Positions 42,878 to 53,700 of a DNA stretch of 64,000 nt are shown here, in pieces. Where the stretch lies: assembly GCA_010093705.1 (NCBI GenBank), contig MU006101.1, forward strand, positions 605,673-669,672, written 5' to 3'. A program made the translations under genes and the position numbers. How positions within the stretch are numbered: position 1 is the stretch's first letter; each line of letters opens with the position of its first letter. A model generated the notes under the pieces. The model saw only the letters and a list, made by a program, of their open reading frames with translations, had not been told where the DNA came from and ran no database searches. Source of the stretch: Patellaria atrata CBS 101060. Lineage: Eukaryota; Ascomycota; Dothideomycetes; Patellariales; Patellariaceae.

Positions 42878-43510
42878 ATGGCCACCGAACCCCTCCCTGC
42901 AATGTCTCCTTCTGCGACGGTTTATGCCGAGGTGGATCAGTATCCGTGGGATACAGACGAAGATTTCCAAGGTGGATTGTCTGCGATACTAGGTTCTACA
43001 TCATCTCCAGAACAGGCAAATGAGCTTGCTCTTCGAGCTCGTTGTTTCTACTATTCCCGGTACGAACACTGATAGCATATTGGAAGAAGGTTATTGACTA
43101 ACAAGCCTAGGAAATTCGATACTCCAGTCGATTTTGATGCATATAAAGTTTACCGAGCCCAGCACTCCTCCGACGTCCTGTCGAAGGTCAATGGACCTGT
43201 GAACTCCCCGCCCCTGGCCAAACCCGCAGCTGATATCCCTGAGCCTCCCGTACTCTTGTCCGCGCATCAAACAACGTCAAATGCTCCTTCTGCCAACCCG
43301 CCAAGTAGCAATGATCCAGCCGCACCCTATCCCACCTCTTTTGCTCACATTGTGGACCTTATAACCACGGGTCGACCTATTCCCGGGATCAAGGAGATTG
43401 CTGACACCGTCCTCGAAGGTCAAGGAACTCAAAGCTCAAAGCCACTGAGGAAGAAACCATGGGAGAATACCGCCACTAGCGTTGATACCGCATCTCATAC
43501 TAAACCCTAA
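42878..43510 (+). CDS. PEX39: PEX39-like protein (C6orf226/YJR012C type), PTS2 import factor
   Basis: Exons 42878..43059 and 43111..43510 join in phase (donor CG|GTACGA, TGACTAAC branch point, CCTAG acceptor) to 193 residues. The conserved part is SFAHIVDLITTGRPIPGIKE, continuing IADTVLEGQG, then a basic stretch ending in RKKPWEN, with KPWE at residues 176-179. From memory, this IPGI...DTVL core plus a [RK]PWE motif defines the small family recently named Pex39, which works with Pex7 in importing PTS2 proteins into peroxisomes. The N-terminal half (YPWDTDEDFQGGLSAILGS, KFDTPVDFDAYKVY) is a fungal extension. No signal peptide or membrane segment. Assignment rests on motif recall, not on an alignment. 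Confidence 0.72.
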
Positions 43511-43840
43511 AGAATTATCACCTTAAATTTGAGCTGTTGACGCTGTGCAGTTGACCTTCGCTTGTACAGTGCTCACTAGGTTCGCCGACGAACCCATATC
43601 AACTGGCTGGTAACACCTTCCCGGAGCTTTTGATTCCAGATATGAACCTTATACTAAAAACGAGGCGATAGTATTGTAGGTTGTGGTGATAGTATTTTAT
43701 GGGAGCCACATGTTTCGGAGATAGGTTGTAAAGTGGTTACGTCCGAGCCTTGGTCCCGCACCTGAGTCCAAGTGAAGAGTTGTATCGGTTGGTATGAACT
43801 CCAATTGCTCCATTCGTCTGCAATCGGATTTGGAGGTCAC
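43511..43840. other. Spacer between convergent genes
   Basis: 330 nt downstream of the PEX39-like gene. Nothing recognised. Confidence 0.4.
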
Positions 43841-44366
43841 TTACGCTGTGGGGAGAACAGCAAGTTCTATTTCTTCAGTACTTCCATCACGCTCCTCCGC
43901 TTCCCCAAGACCGAAACTCAGGTCCAGGGACATCGTTCTCGTCTTCACCCTGGGTGGATCTTTACCCTCCCGCTCTCCGGCATATGTGGACAGTACTCGG
44001 TCTTCCCAATCATCTACGTCCACGGATTGCTCCTGTGTAGTTATCGCCTCATGTGGGTCGGAAGGACGAGGTTCCATGATCCGCTCTTCATTGCATCTCC
44101 TACCGCACTCACACACGTGAATTCCGCTACCATCAGGAAGACCAGCAGCAATCTCGTCCAGTGTTTGACTCCGGGGTAGTTTATCCCACGACGGCGGCCG
44201 GATGTAGGCCATGCGAACGCATGTGGGTGTATAAAGCATCGAACAAGACCTCGAAGTTATATTCGATCCCCAGTTCACCCTCTTGCAGGTTGCGGCTTCG
44301 GTAGGTGTGACGGAACGCGACGAACAGCAACCCATTGATCGAAATTGTTAGTGTATGATGTGGCAT
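43841..44366 (-). CDS. Hypothetical protein, frame uncertain
   Basis: Two overlapping minus-strand frames look partly coding. One starts at ATG 44366 (MPHHTLTISINGLLFVAFRH, then GIEYNFEVLFDALYTHM) and stops at 44181. The other runs from ATG 44335 to a stop at 43841. Its second half (from MAYIRPPSWDKL, ATG 44212) looks real: SQTLDEIAAGLPDG, CECGRRC, acidic DVDDWEDRVLSTYAGE. The second frame's first ATG gives MGCCSSRS, which fits an N-myristoylation plus palmitoylation signal. No GT-AG intron joining the two frames was found. Possibilities are one gene with a frame error, a gene starting at 44212, or a dually acylated protein from 44335. Function unknown. Confidence 0.35.
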
Positions 44367-44713
44367 GGGTGATAGATAATGTTTGGAGATATATATTTTT
44401 TCCGAGAATCTAAGATGTGTGATAGATATATATAGAACGTCCATTGTGATTTTAGCCGACTATCTTGAAAGTGGGACTAGTCAATATCGCGATTCTTGTT
44501 TCATAGTACGGTACCAGTATCTAGGTTAGCTCACCATCTCACTTGAAAAGTAACATTGGAAAATAATCATCAACGAATGTCATTATCATGAATCTAAGCT
44601 ACGAATGGCACCCAGTCAACTCCTCGCAGTGAAAACGCTTCAAAACGCGAAACACTAACCATACACCACCTACTCCTACCATAGTTCACTTCGTACCATC
44701 AAGCCCATCCATT
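44367..44713. other. Spacer
   Basis: AT-rich, includes the 3' side of the giant ATPase gene. Nothing recognised. Confidence 0.4.
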
Positions 44714-47700
44714 TCAATACTGTCCCGCCCTCGCCATTACCCTATTAAAGTACGCCTGCGCGAAATGCTCTGCGTAAAAACTATGCTTTGGCCCATGATC
44801 CTTGATCAGATTATGCGCCAACTCGTGACAAAAATTCATATACCAATATGCCAAGGCCTCTTGTCTCTTCTCCTTGCGCCCCATGGTCCCTTCGAATGCT
44901 TGCACATGCTGCGTGACGAAGTAATGAAAGTTGAAGAACAGGGCGCCGCCGCTGTTGAACGCGATGGTGGATCCGCGGTCGTTGTAGAATATGTGCAGCG
45001 TCTTTGTTGGTAAGTCGAAGAGCGAACCGATGTCGAGGAGGAGCTTGGAGAAGGTGTTGAGTGCGGATTGGTACGCGGCAATATGAGCGTCCTGGAGAGG
45101 CAGGAGGTGTAGGGCGAGGAAGACTTTGATGCCGGATTCGGTGGTGGTGACTTGTTGGATGTTTTGGCCCGCGGCGGAGTCGCAGTAGGTTCCCCGGGCT
45201 TCCTCGACTTGCTTCTTCCAGGGCTTGCTGTGATGGTCGGGAGAGTTGTAAGAGCGGCATGCTTGGATGGCGGTCTGGAGGTTTTCGTGGTGCGCGCTGT
45301 AATTGTCTACGACATTGACCGGCGACTCGGGCCGACGTTTGAGTTCCTGAGTTCCCTCTGAGATGTTTTCATGTGAGTCTAGCCCAAGTCGTTTGGAGAG
45401 TTTGCTGAAGATAGTAGAGCCGCGACGTTGGCGAGTATTTGGCATTGGTTCAGGGGAATCGGGTCCAAAACCGCCGGGCATATTTTCTATACCTGTTTTT
45501 CTATCTGATATCGGAGTATGCATAACTTGCTGAACGTCTCTCTCGGGCGTTGGGGGAGCAGAAATTTGGTGTTGTGCTCTCTCCATTTCAGCCTTCTCAG
45601 CCCGCACCTTCTCGGTCTCTCTTACGCGTTGTTGCTCCCGCTCAGCAAGACGATGTTCGTGTTCCTTCAAACGTAAAATACGATCGACATTATACCCCTT
45701 TCGTTGCAGACGTCGAAGATCTGAGGTGAGAATGGTCTCAAGAGCAAGTGTATCCCGCTGCTTCGGTCGCTTAATCAAGATGGGAGCAAGTTCCTTGCTA
45801 ATATCGTACCAATCATAATCCTTTGTGATAGATAGAGTCATAGAGTTCATCAGAGCAGAGGCTGACTTTTTGAAATGCGCATTGGTACCCTTAAGCACAT
45901 ACCTGATAAGAATTGACCGCACCATAGTGACATTCATGTTCTGAGCTAGCCAACGATGATCTCGTGCAATGGCCTCTCGCGGGAACTCGTATAAAAAGAG
46001 CCTTGTGCGCTCAATAATATGTTTCTGTAAACGTTGCGCCTCACTCTGATCATTCAGGGGCTGCCCCGTGTTATGTTGGAACAGGACTTGAGATGAAAGT
46101 GATGTCGCTCCAATATCTGCATAGAAGGCCTCCAGTTCGTCACTAGTAGGTGCAATGAAAAGGTGTTCCCGAAAAGGTCCATAGAGCTCTATGGAATCTT
46201 GGATAGTGATCTCTGAAGCGCGTTTTAGATACCACAATCTTGTATCATCCTCTTCATAGTCCGCAAATTGGTCATCTTCGACGTCAGCAGAATTGATCTT
46301 CGAAGATTTACCTTTCTCGATCTGGAATGCGAGAAGACAGGGGGCCTGCTTCATTCTCTTCCATAATTCTTTACCAGCTCTACCATCATTCTTTACTCCA
46401 CTCCCACCTTCAGCTAGCTTGAAAAGCAAGGTTTGATATTTGTCACGACCTAGCGTGCCTAATACTTGCTCTGGTTGTTGAGTAATGATTTGCATCAAGT
46501 CCTTCACACCAGGTTCCAACTTGGCTCCATGAGTGAGCAGAAAAGCATTCGCGTCTTTACCGAAGTCTACGAAATCCAGAATGTCGCCATACGTCGAGGA
46601 ACTACCCAGAAAGCACATGTTCGGAGAAATGTGTTTGTAAGCTCGATCAGAACTATCATTCTTCATAGTGACTGGCACGAAGAATGCGGTAGATATCCTC
46701 TCCTGTTGCTTTTGATCGATTTCGGGCAATCGAGTGGCCATGTAACTAAATGCAGCCGCAGCTTGGGAATGATCATGAAAGGGTTGCTCAACGAGGCGTG
46801 CAACTATACTAAGGATCGGGGGATCTTTAGGAACACCAAAAAGTGTTGCGTCATCCTGATATGCTTGAGCTAGAACAGCAAAGCTAAAGACGGAAGCTCT
46901 AGGGTTACTGCATAGTTCGCTCGGAGCTTTCAGAACGGTCCACGGCTCGGATTCTGAAGGCAGAAAGCGCCATGTCTTGATCACTGACAAATCCGTAGTA
47001 GCATAGTGGCTAGAATACCAGTGACTTCTCCAATATTGTATCACTTTTCGGTATCCGTCGATATCTTTTCTCTTGGCGCAGTTCTGAAGCATTTCCACAA
47101 GGACAGAAACTTTTGGATAAGGGAGGAGGCCCAGACGTGAGAGAAACTTACCCTCCACCGACGTGGATCGGTATGGAAGAGGCCATTGCAAAGTTCGGAC
47201 TCCGAGTTGGATATTATCTTCAGTTGGCTCGTAGAGTTGAGATACTTTGAATAACTGGCTGGATTCAGCCTCTCCTCGGGCTTGACAAAACGGAGTCTCT
47301 TTCAATCTGCCGATGTCCTTCGCTGGAATATCATCCTTTATAGTCACTAGATATTTGATAAGTTCAATATGACTCCACTTTACCGCTGGCTCTTTCCCGT
47401 CTGGCGCAGATTGCGCCATAAGCCTATCGAAGATCACAGAGACTTCTACCACCTTACGCACTCCAAGAGCACCTAAGAATTTATCTTTGACGGCAGGAAG
47501 AACAACAACGGGAAGGTCATCAAAGAGCTTTACTGAGGGGAAATATGAATCGCTTGGTTTATACAATCCCATCTTCGTAGGCATAACCGTCAGAGGGGAG
47601 AGAATTTCCACAACTGAGGCTTTGGAGGACTGGCTTAGGGATTCCCATTGTTTTGAAATGATTGCAAGCACGCGGCTAGCGAATTCGGGTGAACTAGTTA

Positions 47701-49966
47701 GCTCATTTGGTGAATATCCAGAAATGCGACTGCGCTCGGTCAATGACCTTAGCCAAGGTACGATTTGTAATTCTTCCCAGCCTAAGGAGAGCAATTCGGC
47801 TCTGGAGAGCCCTTTTGTAATTTTGAAGGGAATGACTTGCTCCGGGATTGGAAGGTTGGCCGGAATCTTAGCAATATTTATGAAGAACTTGATAGTACTG
47901 AGTACAATGACCTTGCTCGAAGTCGTGGTCGGGGTTGGCTGCGTATCTGTGGTTGCCTCATCCTCTTGGACTGATGCAACAGTAACATCGAATAGACTTT
48001 GTATAACTGTGATATCTAAATCCCCAGAAGAAATCTTCTTGACCGCCCACTTCAGTAATTCAATAAGCTCTTCCTCGGTTAGTGCTTTTCGGGAAAGACC
48101 CTTCTTAATATCCTCAATACTCATATCCGATATGAACCCATAATTATACAGTTTTCGTATGAAGTCCCCGGCACCGGAGGTCAAAGCCTCAGGAATTACA
48201 GGTACACCCTCTAAGAAGCTAAGCTTTTCTGTGACAACACGCACTTGCGTACTTGGAAGTATCCCATAGGAAGACAGGATATCCATGGAACAGCTGGTAT
48301 TGCTTTCCCAAAATGCTTCCTCGATGATCTCGCCTACTTTGGATGATGGAGTAGATTCGTGAGCGGTAAATTGGCGAAGTGTATGTACCGCACTGGGGCA
48401 AACTGCTTCTACTTTAGACTCAATCGTAGTTTGGCCATTTGGTGCCGAAGGCCTATCCAACGTTCTCTTAAAATCTATGAACGCTTCACTATAAGCGATG
48501 CGACAGGCAATTCCAGCAGCCCTAAGCATCTCCATATTCCAGGTCCTCACAAACCGTGCGTTCAAATCAATGCTCTCGCGCTCAACTGTTGGTATGACTG
48601 AAGGTGCTGAAATATGGCAGAGCATCCCGGTCGTTTGGCCAGTTGGAAAGCCAATAAAGATCTTTCCACTCTTAGTTGGTAAAATGGATGAGAATATCTC
48701 ACTAGCGTATTTGGAAGTTGTTCCAGACGCTGTTGACAACGACGCTGCGGTTTCATCATAGGGTGATGTTAGCACTTGTATCCTTGTACGCTTTGGAGGC
48801 GGTTTCTTCGTTGCGCGTTCAAGCTCATTAGCAAAACTCTCTGTGAAATTGGTTTGAATATTGACGGTATTGATACGCAAGAATACTGTCGAGCCAGAGT
48901 TCCCATGAAGATCTTCCATGATAGCCTTTTGCGTCGCTTCTGCTTCCTCTGCTGCCCTTTTAGCCGCATTATTAGCTTTCTTACCACCCACCGTCAAGCG
49001 GGAGAAGAATGTTCTCAGTGACGCAGTAGCATCTTCGATATTCGTGGCCGGCGCCTGATAAGGATTATTAATCATTGAATTCGAAGGTTTCGTATATGCT
49101 ACGGCGTTCATCCACTTCGCACTAATTTGAGTAACTTGTTGAGTTATCCCCGTGATCTTCATGGTACGTTCCTTGGTAATATGATTGATGTCTTTCCTAA
49201 GTTGGATATCAGAACTTGGTGCTGAAACCTTCGTTAGAGACAGTATCGTCCATTGGTCAATGATCAGCTCTATATGCTGTAAATTGACAAAGGTTAGACT
49301 CGTGCAAAGGAACTGCGATAATGAGAGCAAATCAGGCATTGGGGTCGTCGTATTTCTGTAGGGCAGGATAAAAGTCGTTTCTCTTTTAGCATGCTCTCTC
49401 GGTACCGTTCCGGCTTTGGTGAATAAGCTATTATCTTTCCAGTAAAATGCCATTGTTTTGTCACCCGAGACTACAAATGGTTCCTCGCAGTCAGCGAATA
49501 CGCTATAAAAGCCTACTCCAAAGGCGCCTATCTTCGTTTCGTCCGGGTTTCCTTCGGCGATGCGCTTCAACCGGGCCCAGTCGCTTCCGACAAAGACCTC
49601 ACCGTCATTGGAGACAATGGCTTGTTTTAAAGTATGGTGTTCCAATACGTGCTGAAGATGTGCTGAAGGGTTTGACCCTGATGGTGCAGGTACGGTGGTT
49701 GAAGGAAATGTCTCAATCTTGATAGATACTTTAGTAGCCGATGCGTCAGCAGCATTCTGAATGAGTTCTCTGTACGTAGTGTGATCCCCTGAGTATCGAG
49801 CTAAGACTTTATCAATCAATGCTCTGGTATTTGTAGTAACGGCTTCGTCCAGTCCGGAGTTTAGTGTCTGATCTCGCAGCCGAGCAAGATCAAGTGTACT
49901 TAATGCCATATTGTGTAGGTTCTCAAAGAAAGATAGTGTTGTGTGTTTAGTAGTGCTCGGTGGCAA
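44714..49966 (-). CDS. Giant sacsin-like GHKL ATPase protein (DUF3684 family) with C-terminal HExxH
   Basis: A single intronless ORF of 1750 residues. The N-terminal HSP90/sacsin-type ATP-binding (Bergerat) fold is evident. The N box ELIQNAADA lies at residues 67-75 with the catalytic-type Glu and Asn. The glycine-rich G motif IGAFGVGFYS lies at 146-155, and a VSNDGEVF strand sits between them. This matches the fungal DUF3684 group of very large proteins, presumed chaperone-like. The middle part (about 550-1350) is long and helical, without recognised domains. Around 1430-1500 is a charged coiled coil (LKEHEHRLAEREQQRVRETE). The C-terminal about 180 residues look globular and contain FCHELAHNLIKDHGPKHSFY, with HELAH at 1714-1718, a zinc-metallopeptidase HExxH motif followed by more histidines. 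Substrate and process are unknown. Confidence 0.85.
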   Translation of the reverse strand: MPPSTTKHTTLSFFENLHNMALSTLDLARLRDQTLNSGLDEAVTTNTRALIDKVLARYSGDHTTYRELIQNAADASATKVSIKIETFPSTTVPAPSGSNPSAHLQHVLEHHTLKQAIVSNDGEVFVGSDWARLKRIAEGNPDETKIGAFGVGFYSVFADCEEPFVVSGDKTMAFYWKDNSLFTKAGTVPREHAKRETTFILPYRNTTTPMPDLLSLSQFLCTSLTFVNLQHIELIIDQWTILSLTKVSAPSSDIQLRKDINHITKERTMKITGITQQVTQISAKWMNAVAYTKPSNSMINNPYQAPATNIEDATASLRTFFSRLTVGGKKANNAAKRAAEEAEATQKAIMEDLHGNSGSTVFLRINTVNIQTNFTESFANELERATKKPPPKRTRIQVLTSPYDETAASLSTASGTTSKYASEIFSSILPTKSGKIFIGFPTGQTTGMLCHISAPSVIPTVERESIDLNARFVRTWNMEMLRAAGIACRIAYSEAFIDFKRTLDRPSAPNGQTTIESKVEAVCPSAVHTLRQFTAHESTPSSKVGEIIEEAFWESNTSCSMDILSSYGILPSTQVRVVTEKLSFLEGVPVIPEALTSGAGDFIRKLYNYGFISDMSIEDIKKGLSRKALTEEELIELLKWAVKKISSGDLDITVIQSLFDVTVASVQEDEATTDTQPTPTTTSSKVIVLSTIKFFINIAKIPANLPIPEQVIPFKITKGLSRAELLSLGWEELQIVPWLRSLTERSRISGYSPNELTSSPEFASRVLAIISKQWESLSQSSKASVVEILSPLTVMPTKMGLYKPSDSYFPSVKLFDDLPVVVLPAVKDKFLGALGVRKVVEVSVIFDRLMAQSAPDGKEPAVKWSHIELIKYLVTIKDDIPAKDIGRLKETPFCQARGEAESSQLFKVSQLYEPTEDNIQLGVRTLQWPLPYRSTSVEGKFLSRLGLLPYPKVSVLVEMLQNCAKRKDIDGYRKVIQYWRSHWYSSHYATTDLSVIKTWRFLPSESEPWTVLKAPSELCSNPRASVFSFAVLAQAYQDDATLFGVPKDPPILSIVARLVEQPFHDHSQAAAAFSYMATRLPEIDQKQQERISTAFFVPVTMKNDSSDRAYKHISPNMCFLGSSSTYGDILDFVDFGKDANAFLLTHGAKLEPGVKDLMQIITQQPEQVLGTLGRDKYQTLLFKLAEGGSGVKNDGRAGKELWKRMKQAPCLLAFQIEKGKSSKINSADVEDDQFADYEEDDTRLWYLKRASEITIQDSIELYGPFREHLFIAPTSDELEAFYADIGATSLSSQVLFQHNTGQPLNDQSEAQRLQKHIIERTRLFLYEFPREAIARDHRWLAQNMNVTMVRSILIRYVLKGTNAHFKKSASALMNSMTLSITKDYDWYDISKELAPILIKRPKQRDTLALETILTSDLRRLQRKGYNVDRILRLKEHEHRLAEREQQRVRETEKVRAEKAEMERAQHQISAPPTPERDVQQVMHTPISDRKTGIENMPGGFGPDSPEPMPNTRQRRGSTIFSKLSKRLGLDSHENISEGTQELKRRPESPVNVVDNYSAHHENLQTAIQACRSYNSPDHHSKPWKKQVEEARGTYCDSAAGQNIQQVTTTESGIKVFLALHLLPLQDAHIAAYQSALNTFSKLLLDIGSLFDLPTKTLHIFYNDRGSTIAFNSGGALFFNFHYFVTQHVQAFEGTMGRKEKRQEALAYWYMNFCHELAHNLIKDHGPKHSFYAEHFAQAYFNRVMARAGQY

Positions 49967-50703
49967 TGGGCAAGGTTGGCAGTCAAGGCAACTATAAGTA
50001 GGATGTACTTTGCAAGTTGACTTTAAACTAAATAGAACACTTTACAGGAGAAAAGAGATCTACGATGCCTAGACTTAACGCCGAAAATGAATGATGGGAA
50101 ATGCTAAAGTGACTATCATCAAACTCCATGAACGTGTGTTTATATGTTGGAGAATTATTGACGTGAAGTTGAGGCTTTGTCGGTTACCGCATTGAAGGGG
50201 GCGCAATCCCTGTCCACTTTGTTGACGGTCTTGGCGCGCCACATCGCTTTCATAGGTGCCATCACTCACCGGTTCAGCTCTTAACATTTACAAGATGAAA
50301 AGTGTGAGGCTGTATTCCATACAAAGGGGTATGTACATTTGCTATATACTCCGCGGGAACTCTCTAATCTGAATTCTAAGATAGCTTTCCCGAATGATGT
50401 ACGATGTAGTATTTGTACGACCTGAAGTCCGTTGTACAGTCCGACATGGTACATACAAGCTCAGTCAGAGCCTATTTTTATACGCAAGTGTACAGTGACT
50501 CGAAGGTTTTACATCAAGGAGGAGTATCAAAGTACACAAGTGTTTGATGTTGCCCCAGATCTCTTTCACGGGCGGGTGTGAATTGGTTCCCTGAACATAC
50601 TCGTGATAATGTCATTCGTCAAAGGCAAAAAGGGATATATTGCGACAAAAGTTTCTCCATAAAGCTAATTCTTCATAAAATAGCTAACTATGTCCGTTGA
50701 AGA
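49967..50703. other. Intergenic, upstream of giant ATPase gene
   Basis: 740 nt. Holds the promoter of the ATPase gene and the 3' side of the LysM gene. No other feature. Confidence 0.4.
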
Positions 50704-51917
50704 TCAGACACCAACGCAATACTGATATCCAAGCCACAGATTTGTACAGTCCGGTAGAATTTCCGTGTTCCATTGCCGTAGCTGGGCTAGAGTCACACTG
50801 AACTGCGACTGTATGGTCGCGCAAGTATTTCCACTGGCTACGGTGTAGAACTTCTTGCAATTGGAAACCACGCCAGGAGCCGTGGGCGAAGGAGCCGCAG
50901 TTGAGGTAGTACTCGTTGGTTTCGCCGACGTGGATGTTGGCTTGGTCGTAGTGGTAGGTTTGGAAGTGGTTGAAGACTTAGAAGTAGGAGTAGGGGTAGG
51001 AGTAGGTTTGGATGTGGTTGTTGGCTTGACAACGACCCCATTATTGTTCCCAATCGTGTTTTCATTGCATCCTGACTTGGCGTTGACCCATCCTGTCAAC
51101 CTATTGGCAATGTCTGATGCGTAGCAATGCGTAGCAATACCCTTGCCTAAGTTCTTTGACGGATCGATACTTCCGGAGTTGTAAAGCCTCGCCGCCTTGT
51201 AAAACCTACTGATATCGGTAGCGCCAGATCGAGCAACGCACTGCCTCAATCCTTCACCAGACTTGGTTCCATTCGCACCGTCCATGAGCATTTGCAAGAT
51301 AGTAGCCGTCGGACACGGGTTCGTGACCTTGTTCTTGTCGTTGCAAGTCCCTACGCCATTATGGGATTGCATCAACCCAGGATTACGGACGCCATTGTTT
51401 GTTGTGGGAGCGCGAACACAGCCTTTGCTCTCTTGCATTATGACGGCAAGGACGAAACGGCGATCCATTCCAGCTGCCTTTGCCGCTGTCGTGATACTTT
51501 GGAAAATAGCAGTGATTTCAGCGTCGCTATTGTTGGGAAGGTTCCAGATATTCTTGCAAGAAGCTTTCATCAACGGTTTGTTGGCAGTAAACCTAAAACT
51601 TATTTCAGCACTGGATATTTAAACGATACAATGAGTAATCGTACATCTCCTCGTATGTTTTCCACCAAAGAGGGAGGTCAGGCCACCCATTGAGAATGTC
51701 ACCAGTACCGCCATAGACTTTGTATGTGTCTGTAGCGCGCTCTTCGAATGAATGGACGTGTAAGCTTTCATGATAGGCAGCATGACCATGACGTCTGGAG
51801 AGAGTTGCTCCCAAAGTGAATGAAGAAAAAGTGGCGGCAGCCACAATCTGTCCCTGGATCAGTCTTCAACTTTCCCTTCTCGTCACAGGAGAGTCTCACC
51901 AAAGGAGTATATAACAT
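50704..51917 (-). CDS. Secreted transglycosylase-like (lysozyme fold) protein with C-terminal LysM
   Basis: Exons 51900..51917, 51645..51847 and 50704..51592 join in phase to 369 residues. The six-codon first exon supplies the start of a signal peptide: MLYTPL joined to IVAAATFSSFTLGATLS. The mature N terminus is followed by a lysozyme-like SLT-type domain (about residues 90-245) with RRFVLAVIMQESKGCV, Glu128 being the likely catalytic acid, then PGLMQSHNGVGTC and ARLYNSGSID, and several cysteines. A Thr/Ser/Pro/Lys linker (about 258-315) leads to one LysM (CBM50) domain at the C terminus with FYTVASGNTCATIQSQF and LWLGYQYCVGV. LysM binds chitin or peptidoglycan fragments. The pairing with a muramidase-like fold suggests bacterial or fungal cell wall as target; activity is not shown. 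The internal ATG used by a simple ORF call would lose the signal. Confidence 0.85.
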
Positions 51918-53700
51918 GTTTATGTTTGATATGCGTTAAATTATAATAAAAGAGTGAATCGGTCGGTAAACGACGAAAGAACAGCAACAATACAAAGAAT
52001 GACTTGGTTAGGAGCGTGAAAGAGTGAACGCAACCTATACCTACCTACGATACAGAGGAAAAGATGCAAGCCTGGGGTTTGCGACCATTTTATCATCTTT
52101 TCATACGCGACAAGCCACGGGTAGTAGCGTAGGAGCTCAAGGCAGCATCGGACGCCATGGCGAAACCGAAATTGACAGTATCGTGAACAGGGGCCAATCC
52201 GCTGTGGAATTTGAGTCTTCGAGATCTAAAAAGTTGTTAGCGAACAGTCTTTACCCCTGAGAAGGCTGAATATTAACCGCAGGATTTCGCGTGATGTTGT
52301 ATGTATTAGGCTAGTTCCCGGCTCGGTAAGCCCCGTTGCTAGTTCTAGTCTAGAACTAAAGCGTTCCTTAAGCTGAATTTAAGCAGCTGTCTGCCTGTCT
52401 AACCAATCCTACATGGATCTCATTCCTGAAAATCCAGAATCGGGCGTATGGTTATAGACTCGATACTGATTGGATGAAAATACAGGAAGAATTGTTCTGT
52501 TGCAGAGTCGTCACCTTCAAATATTCCTTTTTGGGCCGTTCGGAGACCTCGGTTGAAGTTCTGGGCGCGAAGAGGGAAAATTGGAGCACGGAGCATATTT
52601 AGAGGTACGGAGTACTCCTATAGTTCTACATCAGTATGCGTAATAATCTAGATCTTGTTAGGCGTGACTCTTCAATTTTCAGAGTCAGCCTTGATATCGT
52701 ATAAAATAGTAGATACTATACTTCACTATACTTGACCCAGAGAACTAACAGATGCAACACTACCTTAGGTACTATACAAAGATGTGAGTTTTATTACGGG
52801 AATGACGGCTCGGTAAGCCGGGCTACTGTACCTTAGGGCTGTTGCCTTTCACTCGCGTGTCATACACCCTGATAGCTAGAGGAAAGGAAGGAAAATACGA
52901 AATTGCGTACCGGTAGTACTAAAGCACTAGTACTACACTCCTTGTTGGAAGAAGAGATGGATACTTAGTTAGGAAGGTACTTTGTAAATGACTGGTTTCG
53001 ACTTTTCGAGAGATACGTCCGAGAGAGCTCGTATTTCATGAAACAGCTTCTTGGGGAGAAGAGTGAGCACATCATACGCGCTGTGACTGACGGCACGAAG
53101 GCACACATGTAATATATCGTGCATCAGAAATAAGGTGAAGCTGATGATAAGTAACAGGAGTCTGGGGAGTATGCCATAGCCCTGTGTATGCGCGAGACGT
53201 CTCGGTTCTGAGACATCAAAATGAAGGGGCAACCGGGTGTGCACTCTATTTTCCCACGTCCATTTTCCGTAGGAGCTTCATTGACTCTTCGACCAAACGA
53301 GAGATGGGTTATCAGTAAAGCTTCGATATGCTCTGAGACGTTTTGAGGGAACCCGTCGTGCAAAAAGATGACCGATAATCCGGGGCAAAGGGCCTTGTGG
53401 AGTGGCTACTGTGGCTCAAGGGGCTGATGGTTGAGGCTTGGGGTCCGTTCACCGGATCAACAATATTGCGCTTCTTGCAGACCTCCAATATCATAATATA
53501 TGCGTTCAACAAGCAGCTCGCTCCTACGTCTTCTAAAAGCGGAGTTTTAATTCTCATTGCGAAAGCTCAAGTGATACTGTATGCTGATTCAAAGAGAATG
53601 AGGTCTCCTTTGATCAAATCACCTGGCTCTGGCATCGTTCTCGTAGAAACTTTCAAAATCCGATGAAACGAATAAATTTTGCAGGAGGATATCGAATATC
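51918..53700. other. Intergenic, 1.8 kb
   Basis: No gene recognised. A 14-nt sequence, CGGCTCGGTAAGCC, occurs at 52319-52332 and again at 52806-52819, both followed by G/C-rich sequence. Rest is AT-rich spacer and promoter of TRS120. Confidence 0.4.
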
